The notes: a model not told the origin generated them from the letters alone. DNA of 64,000 nucleotides from Flavobacterium sandaracinum (GCF_004349135.1 NZ_SMFN01000008.1:62001-126000); one strand, 5' to 3'; shown: positions 8,811 to 16,702, counted from the stretch's first letter. A program made the numbers and translations.

Positions 8811-9931
8811 TTACTCTTGTTTATTACTTCAAAAGTAGCCTCCGGATATGCTTTTGCGAAAGCAGCAGGGATTTTGACTTTTTTAGTTTCACTCCATTTA
8901 AACTCAAATCCAGCCAGTTCTTCTCCTATTTCTTCCAACCAATCGAGTTCTTGCTGATCATACGTTCTCCAAAAATAATTTTGAGCTTTTATCTTTTGAT
9001 AATTTTGTTTTTTAACTCTTTCTGAAGCGAGATAATTTTCCCATAAATCGCCAATATCAGTCCTGGAATCCAAACGATTAAAGTTATTGATAATACCATT
9101 CCGAATGCCATTGTCATAAAAATACCAGCGACTGGATTTAACAATTTCCTTTCGGAGATTTCTGCTAAAACCTTCTACTTTGAAGACAATAAAAACTTTA
9201 GAAAGCAAATCTAAATAATTTGCAACTGTATTTTTAGACATGTGTAATTGAGTTGCCAGCTCCAACAACGAAACTTCTTTCCCTACCTGATACGCTATCA
9301 AGCGCAACAAATCGTATATTTTATCAGAATGTTTGATGCCATCAAATATCAAAATGTCTTTTAACAAATACGAATTGATGATTTCATACAAATACTCTTT
9401 TTTATCTTCCCAATCCACGTGTTGCTCTAGTTCCGGATAACCGCCAAAGAGTAATCGTTGCTCTAAATTTTCGGTAGTTTGTTTGTAATTTTCATAAGGA
9501 GCAAACTCAATTTGTGCCAATGGAAAAAGATATAAAGTGTTTTTTCGACCCACTAATGGCTCGCCCAAATTATTATTCAAATCAAATATAGAAGAACCCG
9601 TCGCAATGATTTTTATACCAGGAATAGAATCAACAATCAATTTTAAAATCAAACCGATATCAGGAATAATTTGAGCTTCATCTATTACTAATAAATCGAT
9701 ATTCATCAACAATCTTTGGTAATTACTCACGGAACGTTCCTTAAGTAAATTCGAGTCGTTAATGTCTTCTCCGTTAAGTTTCAAGTAACTTTCACTAGGA
9801 ATGGTTTGAAGATAATTTGTTATCAGTTCCGTTTTTCCCACACGTCTTGCCCCTAATAAAATCAAGACTTTATTTGGAAGTAATTTTCGATTAAATTCTT
9901 GAACAATGGCTCTGTTAAAATAATTTCCCAT
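8789..9931 (-). CDS. AAA family ATPase with DUF4143 C-terminal domain
   Basis: 380 residues. Walker A is GARRVGKTEL at about 27-36 and Walker B LLVIDEAQ at about 80-87, with a sensor-like IKIIATGSSIFDL stretch near residue 110. The C-terminal half has a winged-helix-like region (ELATQLHMSKNTVANYLDLL) and a DUF4143 domain ending in a restriction-nuclease-like block (WLEEIGEELAGFEFKWS). These ATPases are common accessory genes in Bacteroidota; suggestions of a toxin-antitoxin or DNA-associated role are unproven. A -7 box at 9955-9962 is directly overlaid upstream by a nested palindrome, so regulation by a DNA-binding repressor is likely. Probably laterally mobile between strains. Confidence 0.85.
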   Translation of the reverse strand: MGNYFNRAIVQEFNRKLLPNKVLILLGARRVGKTELITNYLQTIPSESYLKLNGEDINDSNLLKERSVSNYQRLLMNIDLLVIDEAQIIPDIGLILKLIVDSIPGIKIIATGSSIFDLNNNLGEPLVGRKNTLYLFPLAQIEFAPYENYKQTTENLEQRLLFGGYPELEQHVDWEDKKEYLYEIINSYLLKDILIFDGIKHSDKIYDLLRLIAYQVGKEVSLLELATQLHMSKNTVANYLDLLSKVFIVFKVEGFSRNLRKEIVKSSRWYFYDNGIRNGIINNFNRLDSRTDIGDLWENYLASERVKKQNYQKIKAQNYFWRTYDQQELDWLEEIGEELAGFEFKWSETKKVKIPAAFAKAYPEATFEVINKSNYLDFIT

Positions 9932-9954
9932 ATTATTGTTTTAGAAATCTAGAA

Positions 9955-9962
9955 CAAATATA
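9955..9962 (-). promoter_or_regulatory. -7 promoter box TATATTTG (AAA ATPase)
   Basis: Perfect -7 consensus 23 bases before the ATG at 9931. A TTG about 21 bases further upstream is embedded in the nested palindrome and could be the -33 element. Confidence 0.6.
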
Positions 9963-9975
9963 CGTAAAAAACGTT

Positions 9976-10033
9976 AATTCGGTCAACGTACTGACCGAAT
10001 TAACATTAATTCAGTCAGTGCGTTGACCGAATT
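9976..10033. promoter_or_regulatory. Nested palindrome, probable operator of the AAA ATPase gene
   Basis: Two tandem palindromes, AATTCGGTCA-N6-TGACCGAATT (9976-10001) and AATTCAGTCA-N6-TGACCGAATT (10008-10033), 32 bases apart centre to centre. Together they form a 28-bp inverted repeat (9976-10003 against 10006-10033) with only 2 mismatches and a 2-base spacer. The left unit overlaps the presumed -33 region of the AAA gene. A dimeric repressor site is the simplest reading. Confidence 0.7.
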
Positions 10034-10060
10034 ACTATAAATTTAGTCATTGGAAATAAA

Positions 10061-10096
10061 AAATCGCCGAATTGTTTTGAAATAATTCGGCGATTT
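10061..10096 (-). terminator. rpiB terminator
   Basis: Perfect 13-bp stem (AAATCGCCGAATT with AATTCGGCGATTT) with a 10-base loop and a T-rich run in the minus direction, downstream of rpiB. Confidence 0.85.
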
Positions 10097-10139
10097 CTCT
10101 AAGACAATAGGTTGTAACGTCCTATTTTATTTTGTTTTC

Positions 10140-10568
10140 CTAACAGCTAATCTTGTCTACTCTTGTTTGGTGTCTTCCACCTTCAAAATCCGTGTTTAAA
10201 AAGGCTTCGACCATTTCTACTGCTTGCGGAATGGAAGTGAAACGAGCAGGAATACTAATAATATTGGCATCATTGTGCTGACGAGCTAAAACCGCAATTT
10301 CTTTCATCCAGCATAAAGCGGCACGAACTTTAGACTGCTTGTTTGCTGTCATTGAAATTCCGTTTCCGCTTCCGCAAATAACAATTCCAAAATCAGCTTT
10401 TCCTTCAGCAACATCTGTGGCTACAGGACGACCAAAATCAGGATAATCTACGCTTTCTACTGAATCAGTTCCGTAATTCGTTACTTCATGCCCTTTTGCT
10501 TCAAGCATTTCAACGATTGCTTTTTTGTAATCCGGTCCTGCGTGATCGTTTCCTATGGAGATTTTCAT
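10140..10568 (-). CDS. rpiB: Ribose 5-phosphate isomerase B
   Basis: 142 residues, normal for the family. It begins MKISIGNDHAGPDYK, with the substrate-binding DHAG motif, and carries ICGSGNGISMTANK with catalytic-type Cys65 in the CGSGNG loop, then RQHNDANIISIPARF, which contains the conserved His and Asn. It interconverts ribulose 5-phosphate and ribose 5-phosphate in the non-oxidative pentose phosphate pathway in the cytosol. A -7 box lies at 10594-10601 with a leader of about 20 bases, and a perfect 13-bp hairpin terminator follows the stop. The 742-bp gap upstream is described separately as a candidate origin. Confidence 0.93.
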   Translation of the reverse strand: MKISIGNDHAGPDYKKAIVEMLEAKGHEVTNYGTDSVESVDYPDFGRPVATDVAEGKADFGIVICGSGNGISMTANKQSKVRAALCWMKEIAVLARQHNDANIISIPARFTSIPQAVEMVEAFLNTDFEGGRHQTRVDKISC

Positions 10569-11310
10569 ATAATATGTATTAAGTTGTGTGCTGCAAATTT
10601 AAATAAAGTAATCTATTCTGATGAATTTAAATCTTGCTTCTTTATTAGATTATTTTATTTAAAATGTACGTACAAAAATGAATGCAACAAACGCTTCTGT
10701 AACTATCAGATTAGTATTGAATTAGCAGTTATCAACAATTCTGTTAAATGTATAAATAGCTGTAAATCAATAATAAATTTATATAATAAATGTTAAAAAT
10801 TTGCATTGTTAATAGCAAAAGTTAATTGCTTGATATTCAGTTAACTTTAAATTAACATACAATGTTCATAACTTTGAATAGAAAATAAGAACTATTTTTT
10901 GGTTGTATCGAAAAAAAAAGTAATCCAAAACCCAGTTTTTAAATCCTAATTTAGTTTGATGAATTTTTAGAATAGTTATCAATATTAAAAAGTAGGTTAT
11001 CAACAAAAAGGAGTAGTGTGAGTTATTTACAAAACCAATAGTTATTCTGTTATCAACCATTGTTAATTAAAATATAAAAACCCTTTAAAACGAATACTTT
11101 ATCCTAAGATAAGTATGTTAATAACTCCCAATAACATCTTTAAACTTGATTTCAATGCGTTTTAAAATAAATTTATTGCCACTATTAACAAGCTATAATA
11201 ACAACCAAAAAATAATTTAAATTTAATTTTTCTTTTTGTTTATATTAATATATGTTGACAACTTTCAAAAAAATTAAAGTCAAAAAAATGATTTTAGATT
11301 GATTTCAGTT
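10569..11310. other. AT-rich intergenic region, candidate replication origin
   Basis: 742 bases between rpiB and the DUF2007 gene without a credible gene. It holds TTATCAACA at 10729-10737 and 10997-11005, TTATCAATA at 10976-10984, TTATCAACC at 11050-11058 and TTATTTACA at 11023-11031, all on the plus strand and four of them 21-27 bases apart. These resemble DnaA boxes (TTATCCACA) with one or more changes. An even more AT-rich stretch follows (11161-11290). Predominant gene orientation switches here from minus to plus. Function is inferred only. Confidence 0.45.
10594..10601 (-). promoter_or_regulatory. -7 promoter box TAAATTTG (rpiB)
   Basis: Perfect -7 consensus 25 bases before the rpiB ATG at 10568. 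Confidence 0.5.
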
Positions 11311-11544
11311 TCAAACAATTTTCAAATTGCTATTCAAATTATCTAAGAGTTCTTGAACTTTTTCAAAATCGTTGAAATGAATTTTGAGTTTGATTCCACC
11401 GTATGCGAAACTGCCAAAAGGATCGATGGATACCAACGTTTCATTTTCAAAAAAAAAGTTAATCTCTTCCTGCTCTAGCAAATGCTTTATTACTACAATT
11501 TCATGGGAATAATTGAAAATTGCAATGGTTTGAAATTCTTCCAT
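11311..11544 (-). CDS. DUF2007 small signal-transduction-like protein
   Basis: 77 residues with the DUF2007 pattern: an N-terminal strand (FQTIAIFNYSHEIVVIKHLL), a short acidic turn (EQEEINFFFENE), a small loop with conserved aromatic and glycine (FGSFAYGGIKLKI), and a final helix (FEKVQELLDNLNSN). The family is annotated as a putative signal-transducing domain with a ferredoxin-like fold; its ligand is unknown. It is divergent from rnr, with 119 bases between their starts. A box one base short of the -7 consensus (TATCTTTA) lies about 20 bases upstream of the start. Its job cannot be told from context. Confidence 0.8.
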   Translation of the reverse strand: MEEFQTIAIFNYSHEIVVIKHLLEQEEINFFFENETLVSIDPFGSFAYGGIKLKIHFNDFEKVQELLDNLNSNLKIV

Positions 11545-11663
11545 TTTTGATACTTTTTATAAAGATACAACTATTCTGTAAAGTTATATTTTCTTTAAAA
11601 CTGTGCTCTCTATACTGATAACAGTTTAGTATTTTGTAATTTTATACTTTTAAGAACAGATTT

Positions 11664-13853
11664 ATGAGTAAAAGATTAAGAAAGCCGGTAAAAAAAGGGA
11701 AAGATTTCTCTGAAAAAATTATAAAAATATTATCGCAAAGTGCTAATAAAGCATTCAATTATAAACAAATAGGAGCCAAGCTGGAAGTTGATGATACTGA
11801 AAGCAGAAATCAAATTATAAAAGATTTGAAGATTCTGGCTTCGCAAAATAAGATTATCGAATCAGAACCGGGAAAATACTTAGTAAAAGCTGAAAGTAAA
11901 GAGTATTACGAAGGTAAGATTGACATGACAGGACGCAAAACAGCTTATTTTGTTTGCGCTGATATGGATGAAGATGTATTTATTCCTACAAATAACTTAA
12001 ACCACGCTTTAGACAAAGACATTGTCAAAGTCTATGTTTATAATCGAAGAAAGGGAAAAAGACCTGAAGGTGAAGTGATTGAAGTTCTAGAAAGACATAA
12101 AACTGACTTTGTTGGTGTTATTGACATTCAAGCTAATTTTGCTTTTGTTTCTACCGCAAATCCAAAAATGTATACTGATATTTTTATTCCAAAGGACAAA
12201 ATTGGCGAGGCGGAGCAAGGCGACGTAGTTTTGGTTCATATCGAAGATTGGCCAGCCAGAGCGGATAGCCCTTTTGGTTCTGTAATAAAAGTGTTAGGGA
12301 AACCAGGAGAACACGATACAGAAATCCATGCGATTCTTGCTGAATATGGTTTGCCGTCAGAATTTCCTATTGAAGTAGAAACGTTTGCACAAAAAATTGA
12401 TACTTCGATAGAAGAAAGTGAAATTGCTAAACGTCGCGACATGCGAGATACATTGACTTTTACCATTGATCCAAAAGATGCGAAGGATTTTGATGATGCA
12501 CTTTCATTCAAAAAATTAGAAAATGGTAATTACGAAATTGGTATTCACATTGCCGATGTTTCTTATTATTTGCAAGAAGGAACAATCCTGGATGATGAAG
12601 CGTATCAAAGAGCAACATCCGTTTATTTAGTGGATAGAGTAGTACCCATGTTACCGGAAGTGTTGTCCAATTTTGCGTGTTCGTTACGTCCAAATGAAGA
12701 AAAATATACGTTTTCGGCTATATTTGAAATCACAGAAACGTCTGAAGTGGTGAATCAATGGTTTGGAAGAACCGTTATTTATTCCGATCAGCGTTTTGCT
12801 TACGAAGAAGCGCAGTACATCATAGAAACCAAAGACGATGTGATTCCGGAAGAAATTTCGATTACAGGAAGTTCCTATCAAGTTTCAGAAGCAATTGTTG
12901 CTGCGACGCTAAAAATGGATGAATTAGCTAAAATTCTTAGAAAAAGAAGAATGGCTGAAGGAGCGATTACTTTTGATAAAGTAGAGGTGAAGTTCAATTT
13001 AGATGAAGCCGGAGAGCCTCAAGGCGTTTATTTTAAAGTTTCCAAAGATGCCAATCATTTGATTGAAGAATTCATGCTTTTGGCAAATAAAAAAGTAGCA
13101 GAATTCATTGGAAAACAAAAGAAAACTTTCATTTACAGGATTCACGATGAACCAAATGAGGATAAACTTTTTGCGATGCAAGCGGTTATTGCCAAGTTTG
13201 GACATAAAATTGATTTTAAACAAGGTTCTATTTCACAAGCTTTGAATAAATTAATGGAAGATGTAAATGGTAAAAAAGAACAAAATCTTATTGATACTTT
13301 AGCGATTAGAAGTATGAGTAAAGCCAAATATTCTACAGATAACATTGGACATTACGGCTTAGCTTTTGAATATTATTCTCATTTTACATCGCCAATCCGT
13401 CGTTACCCAGATGTAATGGTGCACCGATTGTTGCAGTATTATTTAGACGGAGGAAAATCAGTTGATGAGGAAACGTATGAAACAAAATGTTTGCATTCCT
13501 CCACAATGGAAGGTTTAGCAACCAATGCTGAAAGGGATTCTATCAAATACATGCAGGTAAAATACATGCAAGATCATCAGGATCAAGAGTTTTTGGGAGT
13601 AATTTCTGGTGTGACTGAATGGGGAATTTATGTAGAAATCATCGAAAACAAATGCGAAGGAATGTGTAGAATTCGAGATATAAAAGACGATTACTACACT
13701 TTTGACGAAAAACAATATGCACTAACTGGTGCAACTTCTGGTAAATTATTACAATTAGGAGATGAAATTTACGTTAAAGTAAAAAATGCCGATTTAGTTA
13801 AAAAACAATTGGATTTTAATTTTTTAAGAAGAATTGAAGAACCATTAAAATAA
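11664..13853 (+). CDS. rnr: Ribonuclease R
   Basis: 729 residues. An N-terminal winged-helix-like region (NYKQIGAKLEVDDTESRNQII) is followed by two cold-shock OB folds, the RNB catalytic domain, and a C-terminal S1 domain (QEFLGVISGVTEWGIYVEII) near 635-715. The exonuclease signature TIDPKDAKDFDDAL at about 267-280 supplies the metal-binding aspartates, and HFTSPIRRYPDVMVHRLLQYY is the second family motif. RNase R degrades structured RNA 3' to 5' and takes part in rRNA and tmRNA quality control. It is the first plus-strand gene after the candidate origin, and the next gene starts 5 bases after its stop, indicating one transcript. Confidence 0.96.
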   Translation: MSKRLRKPVKKGKDFSEKIIKILSQSANKAFNYKQIGAKLEVDDTESRNQIIKDLKILASQNKIIESEPGKYLVKAESKEYYEGKIDMTGRKTAYFVCADMDEDVFIPTNNLNHALDKDIVKVYVYNRRKGKRPEGEVIEVLERHKTDFVGVIDIQANFAFVSTANPKMYTDIFIPKDKIGEAEQGDVVLVHIEDWPARADSPFGSVIKVLGKPGEHDTEIHAILAEYGLPSEFPIEVETFAQKIDTSIEESEIAKRRDMRDTLTFTIDPKDAKDFDDALSFKKLENGNYEIGIHIADVSYYLQEGTILDDEAYQRATSVYLVDRVVPMLPEVLSNFACSLRPNEEKYTFSAIFEITETSEVVNQWFGRTVIYSDQRFAYEEAQYIIETKDDVIPEEISITGSSYQVSEAIVAATLKMDELAKILRKRRMAEGAITFDKVEVKFNLDEAGEPQGVYFKVSKDANHLIEEFMLLANKKVAEFIGKQKKTFIYRIHDEPNEDKLFAMQAVIAKFGHKIDFKQGSISQALNKLMEDVNGKKEQNLIDTLAIRSMSKAKYSTDNIGHYGLAFEYYSHFTSPIRRYPDVMVHRLLQYYLDGGKSVDEETYETKCLHSSTMEGLATNAERDSIKYMQVKYMQDHQDQEFLGVISGVTEWGIYVEIIENKCEGMCRIRDIKDDYYTFDEKQYALTGATSGKLLQLGDEIYVKVKNADLVKKQLDFNFLRRIEEPLK

Positions 13854-13858
13854 AAAAA

Positions 13859-14524
13859 ATGAAGAAATTAGTGATTATTGCTTTTGTATTTTTAAGTCAA
13901 TTTACAAATGCTCAAGTAACCAGAAACTTAGGTGATTTTGATGAAGTTAAAGTTTTTGATAAAATCAATGTCAAATTAATTGAAGCTTCAGAAAATAAGA
14001 TTGTTGTAACCGGAGCACGTGCTGACGAAGTAGAAACGGTCAATAAAAATGGCGAATTAAAAATCAGAATGCCTTTTCCACAATTATTGTCCGGTGAAGA
14101 TATTATGGTTAAATTGTATTTTAAAAACCTCGAAAGCATTGCTGTGAGCGAGGGAAGTTACGTATCCAGTGAAGAAGATTTCAAACAGACGAGCTTAGAT
14201 TTAAATGCAAAATCTGGAGGAGAAATTAATTTAGATATAGATGTTGACAAAGTAAATGTAAAGGCGAATGCTGGTGGAATAGTTACTTTATCAGGGAAAG
14301 CGAAAAATCAAGATGTTGTAATAACTTCTGGAGGAATTTTAAACGCTAAGGATTTAGAGACTTCACAAACTACAATAAGCGTTGCTGCTGGAGGAAAATC
14401 TGAAATTCATGCCTCAACATTAGTTGATGCAAAAGTTCGTGCTGGTGGGTCTATATTTATCTACGGTAAACCAAAACAGATTAACAAGGAAGTTTTTATT
14501 GGTGGTACTATTTTAGAAAAATAG
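13859..14524 (+). CDS. Head-GIN domain (DUF2807) secreted auto-transporter-adhesin-like protein
   Basis: 221 residues. A signal peptide (KKLVIIAFVFLSQFTNAQ) precedes a right-handed beta-helix-like repeat region. The N-terminal VTRNLGDFDEVKVFDKINVKLIEA and later ESIAVSEGSYVSSE, SGGEINLDI, NAGGIVTLSGKA and AGGKSEIHAS repeats are typical of the head GIN domain (DUF2807), abundant in Bacteroidota cell envelopes. No enzymatic function is known; a structural or adhesive envelope role is usually assumed. It is 5 bases downstream of rnr, so probably co-transcribed. The link to RNase R is positional only. Confidence 0.85.
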   Translation: MKKLVIIAFVFLSQFTNAQVTRNLGDFDEVKVFDKINVKLIEASENKIVVTGARADEVETVNKNGELKIRMPFPQLLSGEDIMVKLYFKNLESIAVSEGSYVSSEEDFKQTSLDLNAKSGGEINLDIDVDKVNVKANAGGIVTLSGKAKNQDVVITSGGILNAKDLETSQTTISVAAGGKSEIHASTLVDAKVRAGGSIFIYGKPKQINKEVFIGGTILEK

Positions 14525-14568
14525 TAGTACTTTGGTTTAGATTTTAGCGTAATAAATTTAAATTTTTA

Positions 14569-15243
14569 ATGATAAACGACATTTTAGCTGGTATTCCTTG
14601 GGGAATTTTCTTGAGTTTTATGATTGGTCCTGTTTTTTTTATTTTACTAGAAACAAGTATTATAAAAGGATTTAGAGCGGCTTTAGTATTTGATTTAGGA
14701 GTGGTTTTAGGGGATATTGTTTTTATTGGAATTGCGTATTTAGGTAGTTACCGCTTGATTCAAAGTTTAAAAGATCAACCAGCCCTTTTCATTTTTGGTG
14801 GAGTATTAATGTTGGCTTATGGTATAATTTCCTTCATACAGTTAAAAAAAGAACAGAAAATCAATACGGATATTATCGACAAGGAAATTGTAAAAAAAAA
14901 CTACATAAACCTTTTCATAAAAGGTTTTTTGTTGAATATTATCAATATAGGCGTACTGGGTTTTTGGCTGGCAATCATTATTTCTGTTGGACCAAAATTA
15001 GAAATGCAAACTCCTAGAATGATCACTTTTTTTATCGCTGTTATTGGAACTTATTTATTTGTTGATTGTATCAAAATTCTTTTAGCAAAGCAATTGAAAA
15101 CAAAACTAACACCGGTAAATATTCTAAAAATTAAAAAAGGAATCAGTATAGTAATGATGGTTTTTGGGATGGTTTTAATCACTCAAGGTTGGTTCCCAGA
15201 AGAAAAAGAAATGGTTAAAAAAGCATTTGAAAAGATTGATTGA
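14569..15243 (+). CDS. LysE-family amino-acid exporter-like membrane protein
   Basis: 224 residues with about six membrane helices. The N-terminal block GIPWGIFLSFMIGPVFFILLETSIIKG is the LysE/RhtB signature (GPxF...), followed by RAALVFDLGVVLGDIVFIG and, in the second half, FIKGFLLNIINIGVLGFWLAI, the mirrored helix pair with conserved N and W. The family exports basic or neutral amino acids such as lysine, homoserine or threonine; the substrate here cannot be told. It lies 44 bases after the DUF2807 gene with no clear terminator between, so it may be third in the rnr transcript. Confidence 0.85.
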   Translation: MINDILAGIPWGIFLSFMIGPVFFILLETSIIKGFRAALVFDLGVVLGDIVFIGIAYLGSYRLIQSLKDQPALFIFGGVLMLAYGIISFIQLKKEQKINTDIIDKEIVKKNYINLFIKGFLLNIINIGVLGFWLAIIISVGPKLEMQTPRMITFFIAVIGTYLFVDCIKILLAKQLKTKLTPVNILKIKKGISIVMMVFGMVLITQGWFPEEKEMVKKAFEKID

Positions 15244-15317
15244 TTATTCACACAATTTTATTAATGCTATTTATAAGCATCTAAAAACTCTTTTTATATA
15301 TTCTTTATTCTTGCTAT

Positions 15318-15381
15318 TTGTCGCGCGGAAGCGTGCATTATTAATTGCTCAAAGTAGTAGGGACGCATCCAGCGTGACAAA
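15318..15381. repeat. Inverted pair of TCACGCTGGAAGCG-type repeats
   Basis: TTGTCGCGCGGAAGCGTGC starts at 15318 and an inverted relative (GGGACGCATCCAGCGTGACA) lies at 15360-15379. The same short repeat occurs twice in direct orientation near 61 kb, so this is a dispersed repeat family. Confidence 0.6.
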
Positions 15382-15439
15382 TTATAAGAATGTTAAATAA
15401 GAATTTTTTCTTAAAAATTTGACAAAAAAAAACCTCCAA

Positions 15440-15530
15440 TTATTGCCATTGCGAGGTACGAAGCAATTACACTTACAGAATATAAGATGTGCAACAACTA
15501 GGATTGCTTTGTACCTCGCAATGACGTACA
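15440..15530. repeat. REP/MITE-like inverted repeat
   Basis: Arms 15447-15468 and 15502-15523 are inverted copies of CATTGCGAGGTACGAAGCAA with 20 of 22 matching bases. The element is flanked by direct copies of an A-run plus AACCTCCAA (about 15426-15439 and 15531-15543), as if inserted with a duplication into the hairpin at 15533. No transposase is linked. Confidence 0.6.
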
Positions 15531-15532
15531 AA

Positions 15533-15560
15533 AAAACCTCCAAATTTCTTTGGAGGTTTT
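15533..15560. terminator. Hairpin AAAACCTCCAAA / TTTGGAGGTTTT
   Basis: Perfect 12-bp stem with a 4-base loop and flanking A and T runs, terminator-like in both directions. It lies between the LysE gene and the tRNA-Cys repeat array. Confidence 0.7.
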
Positions 15561-15570
15561 AGAGTTTTGA

Positions 15571-16110
15571 CCGGATCCGAACCCTATATTTACTTAATTT
15601 TTCCTAAAAATTAGACATAAAAAAAGAGACACATTTCTGTATCTCTTTTAGAGGCATCGTCCGGATTCGAATCCTATATTTACTTAATTTTTCCTAAAAA
15701 TTAGACATAAAAAAAGAGACACATTTCTGTATCTCTTTTAGAGGCATCGTCCGGATTCGAATCCTATATTTACTTAATTTTTCCTAAAAATTAGACATAA
15801 AAAAAGAGACACATTTCTGTATCTTTTTTAGAGGCATCGTCCGGATTCGAACCCTATATTTACTTAATTTTTCCTAAAAATTAGACACAAAAAAAGAGAC
15901 ACATTTCTGTATCTCTTTTAGAGGCATCGTCCGGATTCGAACCCTATATTTATTTAATTTTTCCTAAAAATTAGACATAAAAAAAGAGACACATTTCTGT
16001 ATCTCTTTTAGAGGCATCGTCCGGATTTGAACCCTATATTTACTTAATTTTTCCTAAAAATTAGACATAAAAAAAGAGACACATTTCTGTATCTCTTTTA
16101 GAGGCATCGT
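15571..16110. repeat. Six 90-bp tandem repeats of tRNA-Cys 3' end plus terminator
   Basis: Exact 90-base periodicity: units start at 15571, 15661, 15751, 15841, 15931 and 16021 and differ at only a few positions, except that the outermost left junction (15561-15584) is diverged. Each unit combines about 23 bases identical to the 3' part of the tRNA-Cys gene (T loop, 3' T stem, acceptor 3' strand) with its terminator hairpin and a spacer containing TTTACTTAATTTTTCC. The 5' T-stem half is missing, so no unit can fold as a full tRNA. The complete tRNA follows the last unit. Confidence 0.95.
16072..16099 (-). terminator. tRNA-Cys terminator
   Basis: Stem AAAAGAGA/TCTCTTTT with a 12-base loop and a T-run on the minus strand, starting 2-3 bases after the tRNA. 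The same hairpin recurs in every 90-bp unit. Confidence 0.85.
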
Positions 16111-16172
16111 CCGGATTCGAACCGGAGTAGGAGCTTTTGCAGAGCCCAGCCTAGCCACTCGGCCACGACGCC
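16102..16172 (-). tRNA. tRNA-Cys (anticodon GCA)
   Basis: Read on the minus strand, a 7-bp acceptor stem (GGCGTCG with CGATGCC, one G-U pair), a D arm (GCCGAGTGGCTAGGC), an anticodon stem GGGCT/AGCTC enclosing CTGCAAA with anticodon GCA, and a T arm CCGGTTCGAATCCGG form a complete cloverleaf. The discriminator base is U, as expected for tRNA-Cys. CCA is not encoded (CTA follows). A -7 box (TACTTTTG) at 16189-16196 sits 17 bases upstream and a hairpin plus T-run terminator starts 2-3 bases downstream. Its 3' end plus terminator is tandemly repeated downstream. Confidence 0.97.
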
Positions 16173-16188
16173 ATCGTTGAATGGACGG

Positions 16189-16196
16189 CAAAAGTA
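16189..16196 (-). promoter_or_regulatory. -7 promoter box TACTTTTG (tRNA-Cys)
   Basis: Perfect -7 consensus 17 bases before the tRNA 5' end, which implies a leader of roughly 10 bases. Confidence 0.65.
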
Positions 16197-16254
16197 CTTA
16201 AAAAGATTAATGTTTAAAAGTTTAAAGTTTAAAAGTTTTAAAAAATGTTCAAAA

Positions 16255-16614
16255 TCAACTTCTGTATTCCTCCAATTCAATAGTAACTGCTTCAACATCA
16301 CCACCAATAGGAGGATTGAGCTTAGAAACTGCTACAATAATTCTGGATATTTCAGGTATTTCTTCAAATATTCTCGTTAAAATTCGGTGTGCCACATGTT
16401 CTAGTAAGTCAGAACGAATCGCCATTTCCTCTACAACAATACTATTCAAAAGCACGTAATCAACTGTATCTTTCAAATCATCCGTTATGCTGGATTTTCT
16501 AAGATCAGTCTTCACTTCTAAATTTACGGTATAATCAGACCCAATTTTTCCTTCCTCGATCAAGCAACCGTGGTAAGAGTAGGTTCTAATATTTTTAAGT
16601 TTTATAATGCCCAT
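16255..16614 (-). CDS. folB: Dihydroneopterin aldolase
   Basis: 119 residues, normal for FolB. It opens GIIKLKNIRTYSYHGCLIEEGKIG, with the conserved YxHGCxxEE active-site block, followed by DLRKSSITDDLKDTVDYVLL and a C-terminal VAVSKLNPPIGGDVEAVTIE stretch with the PxxGGxxxxV motif. It cleaves 7,8-dihydroneopterin to 6-hydroxymethyl-dihydropterin and glycolaldehyde in folate synthesis. It is transcribed toward the tRNA-Cys gene, with its stop 82 bases upstream of the tRNA. It is divergent from glnS, with 114 bases between their starts. No -7 consensus was found upstream. Confidence 0.93.
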   Translation of the reverse strand: MGIIKLKNIRTYSYHGCLIEEGKIGSDYTVNLEVKTDLRKSSITDDLKDTVDYVLLNSIVVEEMAIRSDLLEHVAHRILTRIFEEIPEISRIIVAVSKLNPPIGGDVEAVTIELEEYRS

Positions 16615-16702
16615 TTCTTTATTGTTTTAGTGAGAGTAATCATTTACTGAATTCAGTTCTAAAGAAAACGGTAAACTGTAAACTGAAAACTGTAAACTTT
16701 TT

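Noticed and set aside
10866..11060. 64-codon minus-strand reading frame in the candidate origin
   Set aside because: It runs through the TTATCAAC repeats, is extremely rich in I, L, F, N and Y as expected of random AT-rich DNA, and shows no domain or promoter.
12236..12511. 91-codon reverse reading frame inside rnr
   Set aside because: Shadow of a well-defined RNase R gene with no independent signals. The same applies to other frames inside strong genes.
15571..16110. CRISPR-like appearance of the 90-bp array
   Set aside because: Units are contiguous and almost identical over their full length; there are no unique spacers and no cas genes nearby.
16098..16307. 69-codon frame spanning tRNA-Cys and the end of folB
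   Set aside because: It reads through the tRNA gene and the folB 3' end in the wrong frame.
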